A stretch of DNA of 43,142 bases from a virus. Made by a program: the position numbers and the translations under genes. Positions 14,267 to 21,557 of the stretch are shown here, one piece after another (positions within the stretch are counted from its first letter, which is position 1; every line of letters begins with the position of its first letter). Below the pieces are notes generated by a model that ran no database searches, was not told the origin of the DNA, and was given only the letters and a program-made list of their open reading frames with translations. The stretch spans positions 1-43,142 of the IMG/VR virus record IMGVR_UViG_3300031251_000046; one strand, given 5' to 3'.

Positions 14267-14458
14267 TTAGATGCTGCGAATGGCGATGCGAAAGGCCGCC
14301 TCGACAGCGTCGACGCCGAAGCGGCGCACCGCGGCGATTATGATGTGATGCGATTGCCCAAAGATCGGCGAGACGTATCGGCCCCAGCCGTCCGGCGATT
14401 GCTGCATCGTCTCGCGATAGTGCTTCGCGAAGTCCTCTAGTGACCAGTTCTCGTGCAT
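14267..14458 (-). CDS. Hypothetical early protein, 63 aa
   Basis: Reads MHENWSLEDFAKHYRETMQQ, then SPDGWGRYVSPIFGQSHHII, ending AAFRIAIRSI. The N-terminal helix is acidic and the C-terminal helix basic. GAGGAG precedes ATG 14458. Unrecognised. Confidence 0.6.
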   Translation of the reverse strand: MHENWSLEDFAKHYRETMQQSPDGWGRYVSPIFGQSHHIIIAAVRRFGVDAVEAAFRIAIRSI

Positions 14459-14472
14459 GGCTGTGCTCCTCT

Positions 14473-15081
14473 TTAGGCTGCTATCCGCCCACAGATAAAC
14501 TCGGAATGAAGGCGTGAGACGTGATCAGCGCTGTGGTAATTGATCACGTCACGCGCCGCGACAAATTCACACCACGTATCCCAGAGGCCCTGAACGCCGC
14601 CAAGATCGGCGCACAAGTCCAGGTAGTTTCGAATGATCTTCTGGCGCGTCGCGGCCCCTTTGGCGTTCTTGAACCGCGCCGCGGTGAACTGCTTCGCGTC
14701 CAGCCCGAAGCGCTCAATATTGTGCATGTCCAGACAGCCGGCTTCGCCCCACACTAGCTGCGCCAGGAAGCCACCCTTGACCACGCCAATGCCGGGAAGA
14801 TCGGCAAGGTATGACAGCAAGGCTTCGGGCCCGGCGAGCGACAAGGCGTCCGCTGTTTCCCAGACTTCGGCCGCATTGGCGTCAATGAAGTCTATCGCAG
14901 TCGCCTTGTGTCCAAAGGCAAACTTGCTCGCGCTCCCATGCTCGTCAAAGTCCCGCAAGGCCTTCCCAACGGTGTGCAAGGGCTGCTGAATTGTCGCGAC
15001 CACAAATTTGTAGACGCGAGCGAAATGCTTCGGAGACTGCCGCGCATAGGCGGCAATCTTCGGCTGATCTTCGGCATACAT
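14473..15081 (-). CDS. Helix-hairpin-helix protein resembling HhH-GPD DNA glycosylases
   Basis: A 202-residue early protein. The segment LADLPGIGVVKGGFLAQLVW followed by GEAGCLDMHNIERFG matches the order in endonuclease III-type enzymes, where LPGVGRKTA...AVDTH carries the hairpin, the catalytic Lys and the catalytic Asp. Here the Lys of GVVKGG and the Asp of CLDMHN fall in comparable places. No iron-sulfur cysteine cluster follows. A base-excision or DNA-binding role is inferred; a degenerate non-catalytic HhH protein is equally possible. The start is ATG 15081 after GGGGCCGCTCC. The frame extends upstream but is Arg-rich and overlaps the previous gene. The protein ends RIAA. Confidence 0.6.
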   Translation of the reverse strand: MYAEDQPKIAAYARQSPKHFARVYKFVVATIQQPLHTVGKALRDFDEHGSASKFAFGHKATAIDFIDANAAEVWETADALSLAGPEALLSYLADLPGIGVVKGGFLAQLVWGEAGCLDMHNIERFGLDAKQFTAARFKNAKGAATRQKIIRNYLDLCADLGGVQGLWDTWCEFVAARDVINYHSADHVSRLHSEFICGRIAA

Positions 15082-15098
15082 TGGAGCGGCCCCTTCCC

Positions 15099-15464
15099 TT
15101 AGACCACATGAAGTGCGGCGCGGCGCTCTTGAGCGCTCGCAGCGTGCCAAGCGGCCGGCTTGACGAACTCGACAGCGCCGTTGGGCAGTGTGAGGTAGAC
15201 GCACTCTTGGCGGCCTTCTAAGGCGGCCCAGCCCGCCATCATGCGGAGCGTCGGAGCGTCATCTTGCGAAGCGGCAATGTGATAAACGAGGCTGCAGTCG
15301 CGGACGATTGCGCCGCGTGGGTCCCGCCACAGCCCTTCGGCTTTTGTGACTGTCACGCCGTTGAAATGGTCGACGATTAGCGCCGACAATTGATTGTGAA
15401 GCACGCCTAGTGGCTCGCGGTTATTGTCCAGTGTGGGCATGATGATTCTGGCTTCGCGTAGCAT
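15099..15464 (-). CDS. Hypothetical early protein, 121 aa
   Basis: Begins MLREARIIMPTLDNNREPLG; the body alternates strands and loops (GLWRDPRGAIVRDCSLVYHI, QECVYLTLPNGAVEFVKPAA) and the tail is helical. GAGGAG sits before ATG 15464; an upstream in-frame ATG at 15479 lies within that ribosome site and is rejected. No family recognised. Confidence 0.6.
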   Translation of the reverse strand: MLREARIIMPTLDNNREPLGVLHNQLSALIVDHFNGVTVTKAEGLWRDPRGAIVRDCSLVYHIAASQDDAPTLRMMAGWAALEGRQECVYLTLPNGAVEFVKPAAWHAASAQERRAALHVV

Positions 15465-15486
15465 GGCTGTTCTCCTCATTTGGCTG

Positions 15487-15978
15487 TCAAAAGGCCGCGT
15501 TTAGAGCGGCATCTTTGTCGACTAGGAAGGCCTTCACAAAGGCCATTTGATCGACCGGGAAGTCCCCGTTTCGCTCCAAATAACGCCCCTGCCCTATGAT
15601 CTCGGCTTGAATGATCCGCGCCCATTGCAGCGTTTCATCCGTCACGCCATAGGCGTCGAAAAGGTCCCCGATTTGGGCGTAACAAGTCCGCGCCTCGCCT
15701 TGCGGTGTGAAGTCCGCGGCCATGGTCAGATGACGCCAATCGTGCCAAGCGCGAAAGGCGACATTGACACGAGCGCCGGCCGTCCCCGCGCCGTAAATCG
15801 TGCGATCGCTCGCGCCATCCCAAACGGTGACGCGCCCCTTCGCCGCATAGTCGGCGCATAGCTCTTCGTATGTGTTTGGCGCGTCCGGTGACGCGTGAAA
15901 CCCGTGCGGCAAATGCTTCAGGCACATTGCGAGGATAGCGGCATTTAGACCGCTGTTCAGCGGCTGGTCAGTCAGCAT
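15487..15978 (-). CDS. Hypothetical early protein, 163 aa; first early gene
   Basis: Begins MLTDQPLNSGLNAAILAMCL and includes AWHDWRHLTMAADFTPQGEA and IIQAEIIGQGRYLERNGDFP; ends ALNAAF. The His/Trp-rich centre is distinctive, but I cannot place it in a family. As the first gene after the 1.4 kb control region it is positioned like T7 gene 0.3 (Ocr), an anti-restriction protein. It is not acidic enough to be Ocr itself. AGGGGACC precedes ATG 15978. Confidence 0.65.
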   Translation of the reverse strand: MLTDQPLNSGLNAAILAMCLKHLPHGFHASPDAPNTYEELCADYAAKGRVTVWDGASDRTIYGAGTAGARVNVAFRAWHDWRHLTMAADFTPQGEARTCYAQIGDLFDAYGVTDETLQWARIIQAEIIGQGRYLERNGDFPVDQMAFVKAFLVDKDAALNAAF

Positions 15979-16576
15979 GGTAGGTCCCCTTGTTTCGCGC
16001 CAAGCCGTGGCGCATCGTCAGGCGAGCGGCATTTGCTCGCGACAAGGTTCTTCTTCTTCCGCCTTGCTGCTAGGTCCCCGTATCGACGGCGCTTCGCAGC
16101 GCTGCTAGTCGGGGCCTTTGGAGGCGATTTACTGGGCCGGCCCGCTAGTCCCCTTGCTCGCACCGCAAGAAGACCGTTAGGGTTTAGGTGTGACGCCTTC
16201 CCTCGCGATTAGCTATGGCTGAGGCGTCCCGGTCGCCTTTGTTTCGCTGTTCTCGCCTTTGACGGCCGCTCATTATTCGCGGGCTTGTCGTCTCGGACGA
16301 TGCGACCGGGTTAGGTCCCGGCCCCTTGGCTTCGGCTCGTCGCCTCCGCTTCGGTGAAAAGAAATTGACATAGGGCTGGCGTCATTGCAACCGGATTTAT
16401 GCCACGAATAAAATCAATGGCTTATTGCATGATCATCTAGCTGCCAAATGGCCAGCAATTGCGGGGACCGCGCAACGGAAGCTCAATAATATCAATGTGA
16501 TTTGGATAAGGCGAGCGCTCTGCGCCAGCGCAATTGCAGCCCATAAGCCATTGAATGACACATGAGCGCCATTGTT

Positions 16577-16735
16577 CGGCCATTGAGCGGCCATGGAGCG
16601 GCGCGCGCTCGACAGCCCTTGCAACGGCCATGGGGCGGCAAAGGCAAAAACATAGATTCTCGGATAGGCGGCCGAACATTTGCCGCGGGAGCAGCACGGC
16701 CGTCCCCTGGTCGTGGCTCGGCCGCTCAATGGCCG
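16577..16735. repeat. 16-bp inverted repeat pair
   Basis: CGGCCATTGAGCGGCC at 16577-16592 appears as its exact complement at 16720-16735, 143 bp away. Related GGCCAT-type words recur between the arms. Could form a long cruciform or mark a packaging or recombination site. Confidence 0.5.
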
Positions 16736-16968
16736 TCCCATGGCTGCTATCGGAGGATTAATCCGATGCTATCCTAAGGCAAATCAACGGCTTACGTGGT
16801 GACTGTGGCGCGAGCTGTGGCGACCACGCCCCTCTGAGCCCCCTCCCCGGCCGCTGTGTAGCAGTTCGAGGGGGGCCATGGGGGGAACTCGGGCGGCCTC
16901 GTAGTCTGATGGGTGCTCGGATTTTTGCACCAAACATTCGGGAATGGCATTTGCCGGTGCGCGCAGGG

Positions 16969-17037
16969 GTCACTGGTGAGCTTTGGGAGGGGTCAAGCGG
17001 GGGCATATGCTGGGAGACCCTAAAACTCACCAGTGAG
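16969..17037. promoter_or_regulatory. Two operator-like dyads (CTCAC-NN-GTGAG type)
   Basis: GTCACTGGTGAG at 16969-16980 and CTCACCAGTGAG at 17026-17037 share the dyad TCAC-NN-GTGA, with centres 57 bp apart. Paired dyads upstream of an early operon are typical of repressor operators. The winged-helix gene at 12689-13051 is one possible binder; this is inference. Confidence 0.45.
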
Positions 17038-17186
17038 CCCGGGAGAGGCCTTAGAAACGGTTTCGTTGGTTATCCTCCTGCTGTAGTAGAGCGGCGAGTC
17101 ATCGGCAGTTACGGCGGACGACATCATCAACGACAAATAAATCAATCTCTTAGCCCTTCACTTCAGGGGAAGCTCAGAGGTCGCTA

Positions 17187-17215
17187 GAGGGGCTGTGAAG
17201 CGGTCCACTGAGGTG
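17187..17215 (-). repeat. 29-base element shared with 8316-8344
   Basis: The two copies share ten identical bases, a diverged centre of eight, then eleven identical bases. On the minus strand they read CACCTCAGTGG...CAGCCCCTC. One copy sits ahead of the early region, the other just after the RNA polymerase gene. Confidence 0.6.
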
Positions 17216-17226
17216 AAGCTGAATGG

Positions 17227-17246
17227 ACCCTATAGCTGATACGTTA
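17227..17246 (-). promoter_or_regulatory. T7-type promoter candidate
   Basis: On the minus strand this reads TAACGTATCAGCTATAGGGT, close to the T7 promoter in TAA at the start and CTATAGGG at the initiation site. It is the only CTATAGGG in the window, which argues against it being the general phage promoter. Confidence 0.35.
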
Positions 17247-17281
17247 GGGATTGAAGTTGATGTGAAGGGTCTGTGATACTG

Positions 17282-17320
17282 CAGTTAGAGTGCAGTTATA
17301 TAGCAGTTAAACTACAGTTA
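17282..17320. repeat. Four CAGTTA hexamers phased at 11 bp
   Basis: CAGTTA occurs at 17282, 17293, 17304 and 17315, exactly 11 bp apart, in an AT-rich stretch. A shorter series with the same phase occurs at 8356 (partial), 8367 (perfect) and 8378 (one mismatch). Helical phasing on one DNA face suggests cooperative protein binding, as at iteron origins or operators. Confidence 0.65.
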
Positions 17321-17344
17321 AATGATCTAGTGGTTGAGATGCGT

Positions 17345-17377
17345 GGGCGCGCACATACACGTAGCAGATGCGCGCCC
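17345..17377. repeat. GC-rich hairpin downstream of terminase
   Basis: GGGCGCGCA (17345-17353) pairs perfectly with 17369-17377 around a 15-base loop. It lies 47 bases past the last late gene. No T-run follows on the minus strand, so it may be an RNA-stabilising or processing hairpin, or part of the packaging site, not an intrinsic terminator. Confidence 0.5.
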
Positions 17378-17424
17378 AGTGTCAAGTCATGTCATATGGC
17401 CACTATTCGGCCTTGATTAGGTGC

Positions 17425-17538
17425 TCACCCGAAGACGGGGAAGAACCACAGGAGCGAATACCAAGCGAAGGCGTCGGCGGCCAGGATGGCGACTACGAGC
17501 GCGATGAGGGCGGTCAGGGTGGCGGCAGGGAGTGTCAA
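17425..17538 (-). CDS. 37-aa membrane peptide coupled to terminase
   Basis: Reads MTLPAATLTALIALVVAILA then ADAFAWYSLLWFFPVFG: one very hydrophobic helix and an aromatic C-terminus. The TTG start overlaps the terminase stop (TTGA), and AGAGGAC lies upstream. A holin-like or other membrane role is possible; size and composition alone cannot decide. Confidence 0.55.
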   Translation of the reverse strand: MTLPAATLTALIALVVAILAADAFAWYSLLWFFPVFG

Positions 17539-19256
17539 TGTCGTTGTCCTCTTGCTTTGATTTGTCGGTAGTGCCCCCCGGCGTCATGGGGGCGGCCTAG
17601 GGAATGCTCCATGAACTTCTCCAGTTCGGCGTCGAGGAGGTCCTCCTTGTGCTCAAGGACGGACTGCTCCGTGTTCTGGTTCATGACCTCGACCCAGTAG
17701 GCGACGGCCCCCGCAAGGGCCTCGATACGGTCGTCATGGGCGAGCGCGCCCTTGTCCTTCGTGAGCCTCGTCATCTGGTAGAAGAGGCGTCGTCGGGTCT
17801 GCTCACCGGCCTGATAGGTGTCCGTGGAGCGGTAGTCCTGCTCGACCACGGAGCGGCAGACCACCAGCCTGTGCGAGTTGAGGATCGGCTCCAGGGTGTC
17901 GATGATCCGACGTTCCTTCTGGCCGGTGGACCAGTCGGCGTCCTCGATCGTGCAGGGGTGGATGTCGGTGGCCTTGGCCTGAAGCAGCTTCGTGAACATG
18001 CCACCGCCGAAGTTGGGCTCGACGAGGATTTGGTTCACGTCGTTGCGCCGCGCGACCCACAGGAGCTTCTCCAGCGTCTTGTCGTCGTAGCCTCCCATAA
18101 GGCCACCCGCGGCGGTGAGGAAGAGGCGGCCATGCAGCATCTTGACCACTGCGTAGCCGGTCTCATCCTTGCCCTTGCCCGAGGGGTCGATGAACATCAC
18201 CGTTCCGGCATAGGGGACGTAGCGTTCCGTCGAGACGAATGCCGGGCCATAGTAGGCGTCTGGTGCGATCCCGACACACGGGAGGTCATTGATGCGGAGG
18301 TTCGATGAAGAGCCCCAGGCGAGGTCCGCAGGGGCCCTGATGGGGTCCAGGGGGAGGATGACTAGGTCAGTCAGCCGCAGGGGGAAACGCTCGGCGTCCG
18401 AGAGAGACGTGTCGAGCATATACTGCAGGGCGAATGTGGACCGCCCCAAGGACAGCTCACGCTCCTCCAGCTCCTCGTGGGAGAAGCGTGTGTCGGTGGG
18501 CGTCCCGGTGAGGGTCGGATCATCCTCCAGTTTCTGGGCGATGAAGGTGGACAGTCGGGTGCCGTATTTCGGCAGCTTGTCCGGCATGGGGTAACGTGCG
18601 GGCCAGATGCGCGTGACGTAGCCGCGCTCCCCCATCTTGTTGTAGAGGCTGTCCTCGTTGTGGGGCGTGCCCAGGAAGAGGATGCGGCCCCCCGGCTTGA
18701 TGATCGAGTCGAACTCCTTGACCTGCTGTGCGAGCTTGTCGCGCGCCGCCTGGGTGTCCGAGTTGGTGGCCGTCTCGATGTCGTCGGGGATGATGATGTC
18801 GGCGCGGTTGCCGGTGAGCTGCCCCGTGATGCCCAGGGACTTCACCGAGGGCTCCTTCGCGGTCAGTGCTGGGCCAACGTCGAAGGATAGCTTCGAGGAC
18901 CGTTGATCGGGCCCCGGCCGCAGATGCGCGAGGATCGGCATCTCCATGATGAGGCCGAGCAACATGGTCGTGAAGTCCAGCGCAAGCTGCCCCGAGGCGG
19001 ACACGACGAGGATGCGGAGCTGCGGATCGCAGTAGAGCAACCACGCCACGAAGGCGATCGTGATCCACGACTTTCCGATGCCGCGCAGAGCCTCGACGAT
19101 GGCGCGCCGGGGGCCGTGCTGGAGGAAGTGAGCGATGTCATATTGGAGGGGAGTCGGGTCTGGGAGGTTAAGATGCTTCCAGACCACGTAGAGGAAGACC
19201 CGGAAGTCCTCTTTAAGCGGGTCCCTAGGTCCAGTCGTCGTCTTCTTCGGGTTCAC
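17535..19256 (-). CDS. Terminase large subunit (T7 gp19-like)
   Basis: DNA packaging motor and nuclease, 573 residues (T7 gp19 has 586). The ATPase has Walker A-like EALRGIGKSW, and Walker B with catalytic acid in ADIIIPDDIE, followed by the coupling region RILFLGTPHNED. The nuclease domain shows MFIDPSGKGKDETGYAVVKM, ILVEPNFGGGMF and the late acidic HDDRIEALAGAV. The start is GTG 19256, inside the 3' end of the preceding acidic-tail gene. The stop overlaps a downstream TTG. Confidence 0.95.
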   Translation of the reverse strand: MNPKKTTTGPRDPLKEDFRVFLYVVWKHLNLPDPTPLQYDIAHFLQHGPRRAIVEALRGIGKSWITIAFVAWLLYCDPQLRILVVSASGQLALDFTTMLLGLIMEMPILAHLRPGPDQRSSKLSFDVGPALTAKEPSVKSLGITGQLTGNRADIIIPDDIETATNSDTQAARDKLAQQVKEFDSIIKPGGRILFLGTPHNEDSLYNKMGERGYVTRIWPARYPMPDKLPKYGTRLSTFIAQKLEDDPTLTGTPTDTRFSHEELEERELSLGRSTFALQYMLDTSLSDAERFPLRLTDLVILPLDPIRAPADLAWGSSSNLRINDLPCVGIAPDAYYGPAFVSTERYVPYAGTVMFIDPSGKGKDETGYAVVKMLHGRLFLTAAGGLMGGYDDKTLEKLLWVARRNDVNQILVEPNFGGGMFTKLLQAKATDIHPCTIEDADWSTGQKERRIIDTLEPILNSHRLVVCRSVVEQDYRSTDTYQAGEQTRRRLFYQMTRLTKDKGALAHDDRIEALAGAVAYWVEVMNQNTEQSVLEHKEDLLDAELEKFMEHSLGRPHDAGGHYRQIKARGQRH

Positions 19257-19527
19257 TTTCTTCTTCGTCTTGGTCGACCCACGAGGGCTTGATGAAGCCC
19301 ATGAATGGCTCCATCCCGCCTTCCTCGTAGACGATCGGGTTGCCCTGAGCGTCGAGGATGCCGGTCTTCACCGTGGTGACTTCCGTGTCGTAGACCGTGA
19401 GGTCGGGCACGAACTGATAAGCCTCGTCCTCCCAGAAGCCGGGGAGGAACTCGTCCTTGGGTCGCGGGGGGTGCTGTTTAACGGCCGAGGGACGGCCGGG
19501 GATGAGAGATCGGTATCGTCTGCGCAT
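19225..19527 (-). CDS. Hypothetical protein with acidic tail, upstream of terminase
   Basis: About 100 residues starting MRRRYRSLIPGRPSAVKQHP, with a basic N-terminus and the extreme tail DQDEEESEPEEDDDWT. The frame is open back to a TTG at 19548, but ATG 19527 is the better start. It occupies the slot held in T7 by gene 18.5 (Rz), yet lacks a signal anchor, so it is not an obvious spanin. A packaging or head-completion accessory role is possible. Confidence 0.6.
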   Translation of the reverse strand: MRRRYRSLIPGRPSAVKQHPPRPKDEFLPGFWEDEAYQFVPDLTVYDTEVTTVKTGILDAQGNPIVYEEGGMEPFMGFIKPSWVDQDEEESEPEEDDDWT

Positions 19528-19596
19528 TGGGCACCAGTCGCCAATCAAGCGCGTGAGGCGGCCCCCACAACTGAATGCAGGGGCCGTTGAGGGTCA

Positions 19597-20037
19597 TTAG
19601 AAGGTGATCGTTCCGCTGACCGACCCAGCGGTCACAAGGGCCGTGGCGTCGTTGAGCGCCGGCAGCTTCGTGAGCGCGAGGCCAATGCCGACCTTGAACT
19701 CGTAGTTGATCTGGTCGGAGCCGAGGGTGAGGTGCCCTGAGGTGCCGCCCTGGCTGACCTCGAAGACCATGACCGGGGTGTCCGTGCCGGGGACCGGGGC
19801 TGTCGCCTTGTCATACAGCTTCAGGTATGCGGCGTTCGTCACATCGGAGTTGTATAGGTCGATCCCGATTAGGTGAGCCGGGGTCGTGGACAAGACCTGC
19901 GCGTTGGTCGTGGCCGTCGACACGATCGCCGCCACATTCTGCACGGAGTCGTGCGGATACAGGGTCGACACGTCGATCGGGACGAAGGTGGCGAACCCGC
20001 CCCCTCCCTGGTTGCGTTGAAGAACCGGCGTGGACAT
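19597..20037 (-). CDS. Tandem paralog 2, 146 aa (virion or fibre-associated candidate)
   Basis: Begins MSTPVLQRNQGGGGFATFVP and ends TAGSVSGTITF. The centre has AAYLKLYDKATAPVPGTDTP, the same block as in the adjacent paralog. Both genes are exactly 146 codons plus stop. The strand-rich, Gly/Thr-rich make-up suggests a small beta-sandwich, perhaps a capsid or fibre decoration protein. Similar 'KLYDKATAP...GTDTP' proteins lie near tail genes in other phages (recollection). Its ATG overlaps the stop of the upstream copy. Confidence 0.7.
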   Translation of the reverse strand: MSTPVLQRNQGGGGFATFVPIDVSTLYPHDSVQNVAAIVSTATTNAQVLSTTPAHLIGIDLYNSDVTNAAYLKLYDKATAPVPGTDTPVMVFEVSQGGTSGHLTLGSDQINYEFKVGIGLALTKLPALNDATALVTAGSVSGTITF

Positions 20038-20477
20038 TAGAACGTGATCGTGCCGACGACGGTGCTCGCACCCGCGAGCGCGGTGGCATCAGCCAGGGCC
20101 GCGGCCAGCGTGATGGCGATGCCGATGCCATTGGCGAAGGCCGGCGCGCCGTCGAGCGGCAGGACGATGAGCTGGCCACCCGAGGCGGCCGGAGGGATGG
20201 CGTAAACCGCCACCGGGGTGTCCGTGCCGGGGACCGGGGCTGTCGCCTTGTCATACAGCTTCAGGTATGCCCAGGTGGCCGCCGTGTTGCCGAGGATGAC
20301 GTAGCCGAGGCGACCGGGGACCGAAGACAGGAGCGCGGCGTTGGTCGACGCGGTGGTGATGATCGCGGCCTTGTTGGAGGTCTGCGTAATCGTCGTCGGA
20401 AGGGCCGGGGGATTGACCTGAGCGACCGGCGTGAAGCCGCCGCCACCGACGTTGCGCTGAAGGGAGGGAGTCGACAT
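20037..20477 (-). CDS. Tandem paralog 1, 146 aa (virion or fibre-associated candidate)
   Basis: Begins MSTPSLQRNVGGGGFTPVAQ and ends GASTVVGTITF. It shares the N-terminal MSTP-LQRN-GGGGF, the central KLYDKATAPVPGTDTPV and the C-terminal GTITF with its neighbour. A 59-bp stretch is identical between the two genes (20212-20270 and 19772-19830), although flanking parts have diverged. A longer frame upstream of ATG 20477 is Ser/Pro-rich and rejected. Duplication followed by local gene conversion is likely. Confidence 0.7.
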   Translation of the reverse strand: MSTPSLQRNVGGGGFTPVAQVNPPALPTTITQTSNKAAIITTASTNAALLSSVPGRLGYVILGNTAATWAYLKLYDKATAPVPGTDTPVAVYAIPPAASGGQLIVLPLDGAPAFANGIGIAITLAAALADATALAGASTVVGTITF

Positions 20478-20511
20478 GGATGATGGTTCCTTTGCTGGGG
20501 GGGTGCCGAGC

Positions 20512-21543
20512 TTACTGAAGCTCGGCCATGAGGAGGAGGGAGGATGTCGCCCCGGTAGCGCTGAGTTGCCCCGCGCGGCCGACGACGAAGCTGGAGGAGA
20601 GCGTGACGACGTTGTAGGAGGGGCTGACGGGTGAGGCCACGTCGATGGTGATGTTGAGGATGGCGGCCGTGGTTGTTCCGTCCGAGAGCTGCACACCGCT
20701 CTGGATGAGAGCCGGGGTGGCCCGCATCGGGAACGGCAGTGCGACAGAGATGATCGCGGACGAGGTCGAGACGATTATGCCCGCCGCGGGGACCTTCTCA
20801 TTGATGAAGTTGCCGAGGTATCGGAGCAGGTATCGGTAGCAGAGCGGCCACTCAATCCAGTCAGGACGCCACTCGAAGACCGTCGCGCTGGACCCAAGCT
20901 CGAACTGGGGCAACCACACCGTGCCAAGGCCGAACTCGACGTTCGTCTGGGTGTTCGCCGTCATGTTGGGGGTGGTGAACGGCGTTGCCACATAGCTGCC
21001 CGACCCCGTGGTGCCGAGGCCCTGCCACACCCGGGCCCGGGAGGTGCCATGGTTCTGGACGGTGTAGACGCCCCCCGCGATCATCGCACTCTCGATCGGA
21101 AGGATGATCGAGCCCGCAGTCACCGTGATGACCGTGTCAATGCCATTTGCGGCGAGCGCGTAGGTGTAGGTTGCACCAGCCGCGCCGCCCTTCACACCAT
21201 CGTGCCCATACGCATTGGCAGCGAGTGTGTAAGGGGAGGCCGTCGCGCGTTGGTTGATGGAGAAGCGCGCGTTGCGAATGAGGTTGCGAAACGGTTGCGG
21301 GATGGCGTTCGAAACGACGGCCTGAGGGGCCGAGGCGGTTGCTCCAATGATCACGATGCTTTCTCCTCCAGTGAATGTGTAATCGGTGACTGTGATGGTT
21401 CCCCCCACAGGGTCGATCGTGTAGGCCTGGGAATTACCATTCACCAGGACCGAGCCAGCGGTCGTCGGGGGCGTTGTGGGGTCGTAGGGATAGGTCTGCT
21501 GTCCAACGACGCCGACCGCGTTCCGCACGGATTGATTTGCCAA
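20512..21543 (-). CDS. Second tail fibre / receptor-binding candidate, 343 aa
   Basis: Begins MANQSVRNAVGVVGQQTYPY; the segment NLIRNARFSINQRATASPYT followed by AANAYGHDGVKGGAAGATYT matches a domain common in phage tail fibre and appendage proteins (N-x-x-I-N-x-x-F--QR... YG-D-W/V type). The rest is strand-rich and ends SSLLLMAELQ. Start TTG 21543 with GAGGA about 10 bases upstream. It lies after small terminase, away from the main fibre gene, so it may be an alternative adhesin attached to the fibre. Confidence 0.65.
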   Translation of the reverse strand: MANQSVRNAVGVVGQQTYPYDPTTPPTTAGSVLVNGNSQAYTIDPVGGTITVTDYTFTGGESIVIIGATASAPQAVVSNAIPQPFRNLIRNARFSINQRATASPYTLAANAYGHDGVKGGAAGATYTYALAANGIDTVITVTAGSIILPIESAMIAGGVYTVQNHGTSRARVWQGLGTTGSGSYVATPFTTPNMTANTQTNVEFGLGTVWLPQFELGSSATVFEWRPDWIEWPLCYRYLLRYLGNFINEKVPAAGIIVSTSSAIISVALPFPMRATPALIQSGVQLSDGTTTAAILNITIDVASPVSPSYNVVTLSSSFVVGRAGQLSATGATSSLLLMAELQ

Positions 21544-21557
21544 AGGTGTGTGTGTCC

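Larger units (their letters stand above)
15979..17424. promoter_or_regulatory. 1.4 kb gene-free control region between late and early genes
   Basis: I see no convincing gene on either strand here. It holds, in falling coordinates, a strong hairpin (17345-17377), four CAGTTA hexamers at 11-bp spacing (17282-17320), a T7-like promoter candidate (17227-17246), a 29-base element shared with 8316-8344, two CTCAC/GTGAG dyads near 16975 and 17031, a GGATTAATCC palindrome (16755-16764), and a 16-bp inverted repeat (16577-16592 with 16720-16735). An AT-richer patch lies at about 16365-16510. T7-like phages carry early host-type promoters and their genome ends in this position, so both are expected here, but I could not pick a confident sigma70 promoter or a terminal repeat. 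Confidence 0.55.

Noticed and set aside
15972-16163. A 63-residue GTG-start ORF on the minus strand, before the first early gene
   Set aside because: It is Arg/Lys/Pro-rich without structure, has no ribosome site, and overlaps the leader and start of a better gene.
16365-16400. TTGACA on the plus strand at 16365 as a host promoter
   Set aside because: No acceptable -10 follows at 16-18 bases, and no plus-strand gene lies downstream.
16909-17187. A 92-residue ORF on the plus strand in the control region
   Set aside because: It crosses the dyads and palindromes, has unstructured composition, and would be the only plus-strand protein gene.
20478-20696. A longer start for the first 146-aa paralog (to 20696)
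   Set aside because: The extra 73 residues are Ser/Pro-rich, overlap the adhesin gene in another frame, and are absent from the sister paralog, which starts at the matching MSTP.
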